Origin: PWND01 sp964614525
GTDB taxonomy: Bacteria; Bacteroidota; Bacteroidia; Bacteroidales; UBA7960
Assembly: GCA_964614525.1 (NCBI GenBank)
Contig: CAZTPA010000063.1
Coordinates: forward strand, 1 to 14,661
Direction: 5' to 3'
Length of the DNA stretch: 14,661 nt
Shown: piece by piece, positions 1 to 6,230 of the stretch
Layout: each line of letters opens with the position of its first letter
Position numbering within the stretch: the first letter of the stretch is position 1
Position numbers and translations under genes: made by a program
Notes under the pieces: model-generated
Database searches by the model: none
Told to the model about the DNA's origin: nothing
Seen by the model: only the letters and a program-made list of their open reading frames with translations

Positions 1-56
1 AACTTTACCAGTAGGGTTGGCGTAAACCCGCAATTGGTCATACGCTAGCCGTTGTG
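1..56 (+). repeat. Right half of an attC-like recombination site (left copy, cut by the window edge)
   Basis: These 56 bases align without gaps to 2218-2273 with 50 identities, and the last 22 bases (35-56, ending in GTTGTG) are identical. The arm CGCAATTGGTCATACGC followed by TAGCC and GTTGTG is the 3' half of the folded site described at 2141-2274. The 5' half lies outside the window. By analogy with integrons, the crossover would fall between G51 and T52, so this would be the end of a preceding cassette or of an attachment site. The repeat is seen directly; its role is inferred. Confidence 0.6.
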
Positions 57-78
57 GGTAATGTTGAAAAAAACTTCA

Positions 79-93
79 TGTGAAAATATCACA
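79..93. promoter_or_regulatory. Operator-like palindrome, upstream copy
   Basis: TGTGA-AAATA-TCACA is a perfect 5+5 inverted repeat with a 5-base centre. Its core GTGAAAATATCAC recurs exactly at 152-164. This copy lies upstream of the -33 box of the rloA promoter. The two sites are 72 bases apart, close to seven helical turns, which would suit cooperative binding or looping by one regulator. No regulator gene is present in the cassette. It resembles a CRP half-site pair, but the spacer is 5 bases instead of 6. Confidence 0.5.
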
Positions 94-118
94 CCAAAAC
101 AATATTTAACTGAAATAA

Positions 119-150
119 TTTGCTTTTAAAAAAAGATTTATTAACCTTTG
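119..150 (+). promoter_or_regulatory. Candidate promoter of rloA-rloB
   Basis: TTTG at 119-122 is followed after 19 bases by TAACCTTTG at 142-150, close to the Bacteroidota sigma-ABfr consensus (TTTG, about 19 bases, TAnnTTTG) but with one extra base in the -7 box. Transcription would start near 157, inside the downstream palindrome and only about ten bases before the rloA ATG. The match is by eye. Confidence 0.45.
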
Positions 151-165
151 CGTGAAAATATCACG
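151..165. promoter_or_regulatory. Operator-like palindrome, downstream copy
   Basis: CGTGA-AAATA-TCACG is a perfect 5+5 inverted repeat sharing the 13-base core GTGAAAATATCAC with the site at 79-93. It directly abuts the -7 box and covers the expected transcription start, three bases before the rloA ATG, so a protein bound here would block transcription. An RNA hairpin acting on translation is an alternative, but the exact second copy upstream of the promoter favours a DNA-binding site. Confidence 0.55.
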
Positions 166-167
166 AT

Positions 168-1532
168 ATGTTGATTAGATTTAGTGTAAACAATTACCTT
201 TCATTCGGTGAAGAAAGAGAGTTCAATTTGTTGTCTAGCCCAAGATATTCTAGGCTAGGACATCATCGGTATAATTTTAATGGGTTGGATATACTTAAAC
301 TCTCTGCTATTTATGGAGCAAATGGTTCTGGTAAATCAAATCTCATTAGAAGTCTAGGAGCATTAACCAATATAGTTAATAGCGAAGAAATACCTACGCG
401 TTTAAATAGTGAAAAGTTCAAATTGTCTGAAAACAATTCTTTTAATAGCCAAATTTTTTCAATTGAATTTTTTAAAAACGGAATTCCTTATTGCTATGGC
501 ATTGAAATTAACAATAACATTGTGTTAACAGAAGAACTTTACCGATCAGGTTTAGGTAAAGTAAAAGACACCTTAATTTTTGAAAGAAAGACTGATGAAA
601 AAGGGAAAACAAAAACCCTGTTTTCAACTGAATTTGAAAAGGACAAGGAAAGCCTAACCTTAAAAAATGTGATTGAAAAGACTCTTAGTAAACCTGAAAA
701 GTCAATTTTTAAATTATTAAGCGAACTTGATAATGAGTTTTTAAATGAGATAAAAAGTCCTTTTGAATGGTTTCAAAAAGACCTTGTTCTTATTACCCCA
801 ACAACAAAACCAAAAGCCTTAGCTCACAATGTAGATTCAAATTCTTTATTTAAAGAATTTGTAAACAACACAATGTGTTCTTTTGACACAGGTATAAAAA
901 AAGTTGAAACTGAAACTAAAACAATTAAAGAGTTTTTTGGTGAAGACAAGGAAAATATAGAAAGAATAACAAGCATTCTTAAAGACAAACCTTCAGGAAT
1001 TGTAGGCATTAGCAATAATCTTGGCGAAGAAATTATAGCAGTTAATGAGAATGGAGAATTGCTTATAAAAAGAATTGTGTTGCTTCATCAAGATGATAAA
1101 GAGCAATTTATTAAATTTTATCTTCATGAAGAATCAGATGGCACCAACAGGTTACTTGATTACATCCCAGCATTTCAAGATATAATTTCAAAAAACAAGG
1201 TGTATTTAATCGATGAAGTGGAGCGAAGCATTCATCCTTTGCTTATTAAAGAATTAGTAAAGAAGTTCTCAACTGAAACTAACTCAAAAGGGCAACTAAT
1301 TTTTACCACCCATGAATCTAATCTGCTTGATCAAGATATTTTTAGACAAGATGAAATATGGTTTATTGAAAAAGACAAATATGGTTGCTCTGATTTATAT
1401 CCTTTAAGTGAGTTTAAAGAACATCATACCAAAGACATAAAAAAGGGGTATCTGAACGGAAGATACGGTGCAATCCCCTTTTTAGGAAATCTAAAAGATT
1501 TAAATTGGAAAGAATATGGCTCTATTGAATAA
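168..1532 (+). CDS. rloA: RloA-type AAA/ABC ATPase of an anti-phage defence pair
   Basis: This 454-residue protein has an SMC/ABC-like ATPase core of the AAA_15/AAA_21 type. Visible motifs are the N-terminal strand MLIRFSVNNYLSF, Walker A GANGSGKSN (residues 50-58), a signature-like SDGTN (323-327), Walker B VYLIDE (345-350, with D349 and E350) and a switch histidine in TTHES (H382). The long middle part (about 75-300) is the variable insert expected for this family, and GRYGAIPF near the C-terminus is typical of it. Homologues occur as RloA (beside type I restriction loci) and AbiLi, paired with RloB/AbiLii in phage defence. The likely role is an ATP-driven sensor or scaffold controlling the partner. 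The rloB start lies inside this gene's end, indicating translational coupling. By eye both genes are AT-richer than the metabolic genes to the right, in line with acquired DNA. Confidence 0.85.
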   Translation: MLIRFSVNNYLSFGEEREFNLLSSPRYSRLGHHRYNFNGLDILKLSAIYGANGSGKSNLIRSLGALTNIVNSEEIPTRLNSEKFKLSENNSFNSQIFSIEFFKNGIPYCYGIEINNNIVLTEELYRSGLGKVKDTLIFERKTDEKGKTKTLFSTEFEKDKESLTLKNVIEKTLSKPEKSIFKLLSELDNEFLNEIKSPFEWFQKDLVLITPTTKPKALAHNVDSNSLFKEFVNNTMCSFDTGIKKVETETKTIKEFFGEDKENIERITSILKDKPSGIVGISNNLGEEIIAVNENGELLIKRIVLLHQDDKEQFIKFYLHEESDGTNRLLDYIPAFQDIISKNKVYLIDEVERSIHPLLIKELVKKFSTETNSKGQLIFTTHESNLLDQDIFRQDEIWFIEKDKYGCSDLYPLSEFKEHHTKDIKKGYLNGRYGAIPFLGNLKDLNWKEYGSIE

Positions 1533-2139
1533 AAGAGAATACACAAAAAAAGAGCCTTTCAGGGACGCAACAATCTTTTTAATTGTTTGTGAAGGTGAGA
1601 AAAGAGAACCCAATTATTTCATTTTTTTTGATAGACTTGTTTCTCAATTAAAGGTCATTCCGATTCCTAGTCAACATGGGAAAAGTGCGCCTAATCATCT
1701 TTTAGAAAATGCGAATAAAGCAATTGATAAATACAACAGTGATGGTGGGGACTATGAACTATGGATTGTACTTGATATTGATAAATGGGCTGATAAAATT
1801 AATCACCTTCAAGAAGAATGTACCTCTAAAAAAGGTTGGTACATCGCAATAAGTAATCCATGCTTTGAAGTTTGGCTTTACTACCATTTAAATGAAAAGA
1901 TGCCAGAAATAGAAGGTGTTAGCAAATGCTCTACATGGAAAGAACTGATTCCGAAAATCAATAGTGGTGGTTTTGATAGCACTAAACATCCAACATTATT
2001 ATTTCATGCTATTAAAAATTCGAAAGCAAACTATTCTGAAAAAGGATATATTCCAAACGTTGGTTCTACTCAGTTGTATAGACTTGGTGAGAAAATCTAT
2101 CGTTTGACAAAAAGGGTTCTGACAAAATACGAAATATAA
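1516..2139 (+). CDS. rloB: RloB-family TOPRIM-like protein, probable defence effector
   Basis: This 207-residue protein belongs to the RloB family. Near the N-terminus it carries FLIVCEGEKREPNYF, whose CEGE (E26, E28) matches the first acidic motif of TOPRIM nucleases. VLDIDKW follows (D87 and D89, the DxD motif), then SNPCFEVWLYYH (113-124), a hallmark of the family. TOPRIM folds coordinate metal ions and often cut nucleic acid; the AriB partner in PARIS is a comparable case. The gene overlaps rloA by 17 bases and is about the usual family length, so it looks intact. Its likely job is the toxic or nuclease arm unleashed when RloA senses infection. Target and trigger cannot be read from the sequence. 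The attC-like site begins two bases after its stop. Confidence 0.85.
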   Translation: MALLNKREYTKKEPFRDATIFLIVCEGEKREPNYFIFFDRLVSQLKVIPIPSQHGKSAPNHLLENANKAIDKYNSDGGDYELWIVLDIDKWADKINHLQEECTSKKGWYIAISNPCFEVWLYYHLNEKMPEIEGVSKCSTWKELIPKINSGGFDSTKHPTLLFHAIKNSKANYSEKGYIPNVGSTQLYRLGEKIYRLTKRVLTKYEI

Positions 2140-2140
2140 A

Positions 2141-2274
2141 CACTACCCACAACAAAGCGTATAACCAATTGCGCCACAGGGGCATATCAGGGTTTCTCGC
2201 TGACAGGATATTTTTGTATCTTTACAAGTAGGGTCGGCGTAAGCACGCAACTGGTCATACGCTAGCCGTTGTGC
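2141..2274 (+). other. attC-like folded recombination site
   Basis: Outer arms CACAAC (2148-2153) and GTTGTG (2268-2273) are perfectly complementary. Inner arms GCGTATAACCAATTGCG (2157-2173) and CGCAACTGGTCATACGC (2246-2262) pair at 15 of 17 positions. The segments between outer and inner arms are unequal (AAA against TAGCC), giving an asymmetric bulge, and the 72-base end loop is variable in character. This is the architecture of integron attC sites, and the 126-base span is close to that of Vibrio repeats. The core GTTGTG differs from the classical GTTRRRY, so any recombinase would belong to a different integron class. The site starts right after the rloB stop. Confidence 0.6.
2193..2224 (+). 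promoter_or_regulatory. Promoter-like element inside the attC-like loop
   Basis: TATCTTTA at 2217-2224 resembles the Bacteroidota -7 box, with TTTC at 2193-2196 about 20 bases upstream as a poor -33 box. Transcription would run toward the lipoprotein gene at 2314, leaving an untranslated leader of roughly 80 bases. The left copy of the repeat has AACTTTAC at the same place, so the element may be a regular part of this repeat family. Weak consensus match. Confidence 0.3.
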
Positions 2275-2313
2275 TTCATGCTAAGACAGAAACATTAACA
2301 AGCGGACAATGAT

Positions 2314-3453
2314 ATGGAAAAAATGAGATTTAGTTTTATAGTAATAGCTGTTTCGCTATTTATCGGAGCGTGTGAAAAAGATGATAATGATGTAATTCCT
2401 CAGATTGACAGCATTGCAGGAGAATTACCCCTTCTAAACGGAGATAACAGAATTGGTACAATTAAGGGATTCAATCCTTCAAATCCGCCGGAAACTATGG
2501 ATTCCATAGCTGCGAGATGGGAAGATGCAATCAATGCAGGCATGTCGGTCGGACGGCTGCAAATTGATTGGCCTGAATTAGAACCGTCTCCAAATACATA
2601 TGACAAAGTTAGCTTTGAGCAAAGATTAATGGAAATGAAAGCAGAAGGGCTTCAAATATTCCTGCTGATTTCGGCTTATGACAGTGGAGAAGCGGTAGTC
2701 CCTGATGATTTAAAAGACAAGGATTTTGATGACCCTGAATTTATTCAAAGATTCAAAAATTTAATGGACTGGGTGATTCCGTTGTTGATGGAGTATGATG
2801 GTTTTCTTATCTCAATTAGTAACGAAGCCGAAAATTCTTTTGGAGAAGTACCCGGGCTTGATAATCAAATACATATATTTTTACAAGAGATAAAAGAGCA
2901 TGTCCGTGGAATAAATGAAAATATAGCGGTTACGGTTACCCTTTCCGAAGGAAGTTTGGATGAAGATAAACCGGGAATCTATGATATTCTTGCTGAATGC
3001 GATGTTGCTTGCTTTAATTTTTATGGTGCTAAATCTCAGTTTACACCTCCGCTTTATTATGTTGCTCAAACTGAAAATGAAATCAAATCTGACATTCAGA
3101 GAATGCTAAATGTTTCAGGTGAAAAGAATATAGTTATTCAGGAATTGGGAATGTATTCGGGAAATACCACTTTAAACAGTTCTCAGGAAATACAGCGAAA
3201 ATTCTTTGAAGTATTCTTTACCGAAATGAAAAAGGAAGAAAGGATAAAAGCAGCATTTAATTTTCAGTTAGTGGATTGGTCGCCCGAAGCAACGGAAATA
3301 TTTAATGAAATTCTAGCAGAAGAAGGCTTGCCACAAGAATTTATCGACCAGTTTGCCGAGTCATTAGAAACGATTGGTCTGATAAATTATAATGATGGAA
3401 CCAGAAAGAAAGCATGGGATGAATTTTTATTTTGGCTGACGGAATTTGATTAA
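2314..3453 (+). CDS. Lipoprotein with glycoside-hydrolase-like (clan GH-A type) barrel
   Basis: This 379-residue protein begins with a lipoprotein signal: a basic start, a hydrophobic stretch 6-18 and a lipobox ending at C20 (FIGAC). The following EKDDND resembles the acidic export signal that sends Bacteroidota lipoproteins to the cell surface. The body reads like a TIM-barrel hydrolase. VGRLQIDWPELEP (79-91) fits an early barrel strand, SISNEAE (167-173) contains an Asn-Glu pair like the acid/base of clan GH-A, and VIQELG (274-279) supplies a candidate nucleophile E277. Substrate and exact GH family are not recognisable, and there is no SusC/SusD pair or other carbohydrate gene nearby. M4 is an alternative start. 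The gene lies directly after the attC-like site, but no second such site follows it, so whether it is a cassette is open. Confidence 0.65.
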   Translation: MEKMRFSFIVIAVSLFIGACEKDDNDVIPQIDSIAGELPLLNGDNRIGTIKGFNPSNPPETMDSIAARWEDAINAGMSVGRLQIDWPELEPSPNTYDKVSFEQRLMEMKAEGLQIFLLISAYDSGEAVVPDDLKDKDFDDPEFIQRFKNLMDWVIPLLMEYDGFLISISNEAENSFGEVPGLDNQIHIFLQEIKEHVRGINENIAVTVTLSEGSLDEDKPGIYDILAECDVACFNFYGAKSQFTPPLYYVAQTENEIKSDIQRMLNVSGEKNIVIQELGMYSGNTTLNSSQEIQRKFFEVFFTEMKKEERIKAAFNFQLVDWSPEATEIFNEILAEEGLPQEFIDQFAESLETIGLINYNDGTRKKAWDEFLFWLTEFD

Positions 3454-3647
3454 AAAAGCATGAAAGCATAATATATAGGACTCTGAGCGGCCTGCATGGC
3501 CAAGCGTCTGCTGTAGTTATGCAGGATGTTTTTGCTTTGGCCTCGCAAATCAAACTGCTCAGAAAGTTTTTTGATAAAATATTCAAAATCAGGAACCTCA
3601 TAATAGCACGTTCCATAATCGTAGGAGTGATTTTTCGTTTCATAATT
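3450..3647 (-). pseudogene. Remnant of a tyrosine recombinase (integrase) N-terminal domain
   Basis: On the minus strand an open frame without a start codon runs from just after a stop at 3648-3650 to a stop at 3450-3452. Residues encoded by 3593-3495 read PDFEYFIKKLSEQFD, then LRGQSKNILHNYSRRLAM. This fits the SAM-like N-terminal domain of Bacteroidota tyrosine recombinases (helix F-x-x-F-I-x-x-L, then RG-x-S-x-x-T/I-L-x-N-Y-x-R-x-L-A). After LAM the similarity fades and the frame stops, with no catalytic domain left. A different minus-strand frame just upstream (from about 3644) has an ATG, so a frameshift may separate the old start from this fragment. Recognition rests on pattern memory of the family, not on a search. 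Confidence 0.42.
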
Positions 3648-3710
3648 CTAAATTTAATTGTGAATAAATACACTCTTGTACGACAAAATTTATATTTTTA
3701 CTGCTTAAAG

Positions 3711-3818
3711 AGCTATCCCGCTTGCAGGATTTAGTTCAACACCCGGTATAGCCAATTGCTGGGGAAGAAGCAATTAGGAACTTTCTGCCCCGCAACAACT
3801 TTTGAACGTGGGATAGGA
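3711..3818. other. Inverted-repeat-rich, gene-free stretch (mobile-element end or structured RNA)
   Basis: Three nested stems can be drawn: CTATCCC (3713-3719) with GGGATAG (3810-3816), GTTCAA (3734-3739) with TTGAAC (3802-3807), and AATTGCT (3754-3760) with AGCAATT (3769-3775). Together they make a long rod with internal bulges. It is visibly less AT-rich than the rest of the gap between the lipoprotein and the amidohydrolase. Two readings are possible: the terminal region of the element that carried the recombinase remnant to its left, or a small RNA of the 6S type. I could not match it to a known RNA. The rest of the 3648-3880 interval shows nothing else I can support. Confidence 0.35.
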
Positions 3819-3880
3819 ATGTAGCCCTCAAACCGTCACTGGCCATATAGCCAAACATTAGATATTATATATAATAAAAT

Positions 3881-5032
3881 ATGAAGCCCGACAAAGAATT
3901 AGTTAATCGTTTAGTAGAGTTACGAAAAAAACTGCATCAATTTCCTGAGCTTTCCGGAAATGAGAAAGTTACGTCAAAAACAATTCTTGATTTTATATCT
4001 TCGGCTAAACCGGATGAAATAATTACAAACATCGGGGGCTATGGTCTTGCGGCTATTTTTGATTCAAAAAAAGAAGGGCCGGCCGTTCTTATACGTGCCG
4101 ATCTTGATGCACTTCCCATCCCAGAGTCAAATACTTTTAAACACAAATCCAAAACAGAAGGAGTTGCCCATTTATGCGGTCATGATGGTCATATGTCAAT
4201 TTTAGCCGGTCTGGCACAACTTTTACACAAGAGCAAACCACAAAAAGGCAAGGCAATTTTGCTTTTTCAACCGGCTGAAGAAACAGGACAGGGCGCTGCA
4301 TTAGTTTTAAAAGATAAAAAATTCACTAAGCTTAAATATGACTATGCTTTTGCATTTCATAATCTGCCGGGATTTGAAACCGGCACTATCTGTATAAAAA
4401 AAGGGAGTTTTGCTTCAGCATCATCCGGCATAATAATAACATTAAAAGGACTTTCATCACATGCAGCACATCCTGAAGACGGCAACAATCCGGACAAAAC
4501 CATTGCAAAGCTTATAATGGGAATGAACAAAATTAGTTCAGCAAAAGAAAAATTTAAAGATTTTACATTACTTACCGTTATTCACGCCAATCTGGGTTCT
4601 CGCGCTTTTGGAACAACACCGGGAAGTGGAGTTGTGATGGCCACTTTGCGAACATATCTTAATGAGGATATGGAAATATTAAAAACTGAAGTTGAAAATC
4701 TTGTTTCAGCAGTTTGCAAAGAACACAAAATAAAATACAACATTTCTTATACCGAAGAATTTCCGGCAACGGTAAATGATGAAGAATGTGCCAATATAGT
4801 GGAAAAAACAGCAGAATCATTAAAAATACCTCTTCATATACTTACAAATGCGTTTAGATGGAGTGAAGATTTTGGACATTTCACTCAAAATGGCAAAGGT
4901 GCTTTATTTGGAATTGGATCAGGGAAAAAACATCCTCAATTACATAATGAAGATTATGATTTTCCCGACACTATAATTGAGCCGGGTTTAATGATTTTCG
5001 AGGGAATAATCAGAAGTCTTTTAAATGAATAA
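3881..5032 (+). CDS. M20-family metal-dependent amidohydrolase
   Basis: This 383-residue enzyme belongs to the M20D group (N-acyl-amino-acid, hippurate or IAA-amino-acid amidohydrolases). Metal ligands are visible in LCGHDGHM (C99, H101), PAEE (E133/E134), FHN (H160) and LHNEDYDFPD (H355). The segment ITLKGLSSHAAHPEDGNNP (about 185-204) marks the lid/dimerisation domain inserted between the two halves of the catalytic domain. No signal peptide is present, so it should be cytoplasmic and release amino acids from N-acyl or small peptide-like substrates; the exact substrate cannot be told. The alanine racemase follows after 29 bases in the same direction, suggesting an operon, perhaps for recycling of amino acids or cell-wall fragments. 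Length and motifs are complete. Confidence 0.88.
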   Translation: MKPDKELVNRLVELRKKLHQFPELSGNEKVTSKTILDFISSAKPDEIITNIGGYGLAAIFDSKKEGPAVLIRADLDALPIPESNTFKHKSKTEGVAHLCGHDGHMSILAGLAQLLHKSKPQKGKAILLFQPAEETGQGAALVLKDKKFTKLKYDYAFAFHNLPGFETGTICIKKGSFASASSGIIITLKGLSSHAAHPEDGNNPDKTIAKLIMGMNKISSAKEKFKDFTLLTVIHANLGSRAFGTTPGSGVVMATLRTYLNEDMEILKTEVENLVSAVCKEHKIKYNISYTEEFPATVNDEECANIVEKTAESLKIPLHILTNAFRWSEDFGHFTQNGKGALFGIGSGKKHPQLHNEDYDFPDTIIEPGLMIFEGIIRSLLNE

Positions 5033-5061
5033 GTTATACAGAATAATAAATGAAATAAAGT

Positions 5062-6213
5062 ATGCAAAACACTTCATATATTGAGTTAAGCAAGTCTGCC
5101 TATCGACAAAATATTAAATACATAAGAGAAATAGTAGGAAAGGATGTTAGAATATCTGTTGTTGTTAAAGGCAATGCATACGGACATGGTGTTGAACACA
5201 TTGTTCCAATGGCTGAGAAAATAAAAATAAATCATTTCTCGGTTTTCTCTGCAGCTGAAGCCCTAGATGTGTATAATGTTGCAAGCCCTAAGTCAGACAT
5301 AATGATTATGGGATACACCAGTGATGAGCAAATTTCATGGGTTATTGAAAAAGGAATAGAGTTTTATGTTTTTGATATTGACCGCTTAAAAAAAGCTATA
5401 GCCGTTGCCAAAGAATTAAAAAAACCTGCCAAAATTCACATAGAAGCAGAAACAGGATTTAATCGTACAGGGTTTGAATATAAAAACTTGGCAGAAGTAG
5501 TGAAGCTAATAAAAAAGAATCAGGAGCATATAGTTTTTGTAGGACTTTGTACACATTATGCAGGAGCAGAAAGTATTAGCAACTATTTAAGAGTCATCAC
5601 ACAAATTAAAGAATATCGTAAGTTTTACAGATACTTTGCTCGCCATGATTTACGTCCATTATACAGGCATACAGCAGGTTCAGCAGCAACACTAACTTAT
5701 CCGCAAACCATAATGGATATGGTAAGAGTAGGCATTGCACAATATGGTTTTTGGCCAAGCCAGGAAACATATATTTATCAGTTTAAGAAAAACAAAGTAC
5801 ATGAAACAACCCTAAAAAGATTGATTTCATGGAAGTCGGAAATAATGACAATAAAGTATGTGGAAGCCGGAGATTTTGTTGGTTATGGAACATCATATAT
5901 GGCAAATAAAATAACAAAAATTGCGATTATTCCCGTGGGCTATGCTAATGGCTTCAGCAGATCACTAAGCAATACCGGAAGGGTTTTAATCGGCGGTAAA
6001 CGAGTTCCGGTAATTGGCACTGTTACTATGAATACAATGACTGTAAACATTACTGATGTGCCAAATGCTAAAAAAGGAGATGAGGTTGTAATTGTTGGCA
6101 AACAGGGACGACTAAGTATTAGTATTTCCTCATTTTGTGAAATGAGCGAACTTCTTAACTATCAACTGCTTGCCAGAATCCCAAGAAATATACCCAGGAT
6201 TGTGGTTAGATAA
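5062..6213 (+). CDS. alr: Alanine racemase (PLP-dependent)
   Basis: This 383-residue fold-type III PLP enzyme would interconvert L- and D-alanine for peptidoglycan. The PLP-binding lysine is K36 in VVKGNAYGHG. The second catalytic residue is Y275 in VGYGTSYMA. Other family blocks are FNRTGF (R135), HTAGSAA (203-209), VRVGIAQYG (R222) and PVGYANGF (291-298). Two blocks are unusual. The normal GRVCMDQ segment reads GTVTMNT (319-325), losing its Arg and Asp, and GYADG reads GYANG. Either this subgroup differs from classical Alr or the enzyme is a racemase with altered specificity. It is in the same direction as the amidohydrolase, 29 bases downstream, and converges on kbl with 17 bases between the stops. 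Confidence 0.85.
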   Translation: MQNTSYIELSKSAYRQNIKYIREIVGKDVRISVVVKGNAYGHGVEHIVPMAEKIKINHFSVFSAAEALDVYNVASPKSDIMIMGYTSDEQISWVIEKGIEFYVFDIDRLKKAIAVAKELKKPAKIHIEAETGFNRTGFEYKNLAEVVKLIKKNQEHIVFVGLCTHYAGAESISNYLRVITQIKEYRKFYRYFARHDLRPLYRHTAGSAATLTYPQTIMDMVRVGIAQYGFWPSQETYIYQFKKNKVHETTLKRLISWKSEIMTIKYVEAGDFVGYGTSYMANKITKIAIIPVGYANGFSRSLSNTGRVLIGGKRVPVIGTVTMNTMTVNITDVPNAKKGDEVVIVGKQGRLSISISSFCEMSELLNYQLLARIPRNIPRIVVR

Positions 6214-6230
6214 GATAAAAAAAGCAAAGA

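Larger units (their letters stand above)
52..2268 (+). mobile_element. Integron-like gene cassette carrying the RloA/RloB pair
   Basis: The interval runs from the inferred crossover point in the left GTTGTG to that in the right GTTGTG. It holds one promoter, two overlapping genes and one attC-like site beginning two bases after the last stop codon, which is the standard cassette layout. The key evidence is that the sequence after the left core (GTTGTGGGTAATG, 51-63) is complementary at 12 of 13 positions to the bases after the rloB stop (CACTACCCACAAC, 2141-2153). The right junction reads GTTGTGCTT and does not match. That is expected if the cassette was once a closed circle whose two ends formed a single site. 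Plain direct repeats would not predict it. No integrase gene is visible, and calling this an integron cassette is an inference. Confidence 0.55.

Noticed and set aside
79..93. CRP/FNR-type binding site
   Set aside because: Half-sites TGTGA and TCACA fit, but they are 5 bases apart instead of 6, and the second copy changes the outer base; kept only as an unnamed operator.
2314..3453. Lipoprotein gene as a second integron-like cassette
   Set aside because: No attC-like site follows the gene; the sequence after 3453 shows neither GTTGTG arms nor the inner arm.
3483..3562. Nested stems CTGAGC/GCTCAG and GGCCAAGC/GCTTTGGCC suggesting an RNA gene
   Set aside because: The segment coincides with the recombinase-like reading frame on the minus strand, which explains it better, and the stems have large unpaired gaps.
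3519..3734. 71-codon plus-strand open frame
   Set aside because: Antisense to the recombinase remnant, with no recognisable domain and a low-complexity hydrophobic run; treated as a shadow.
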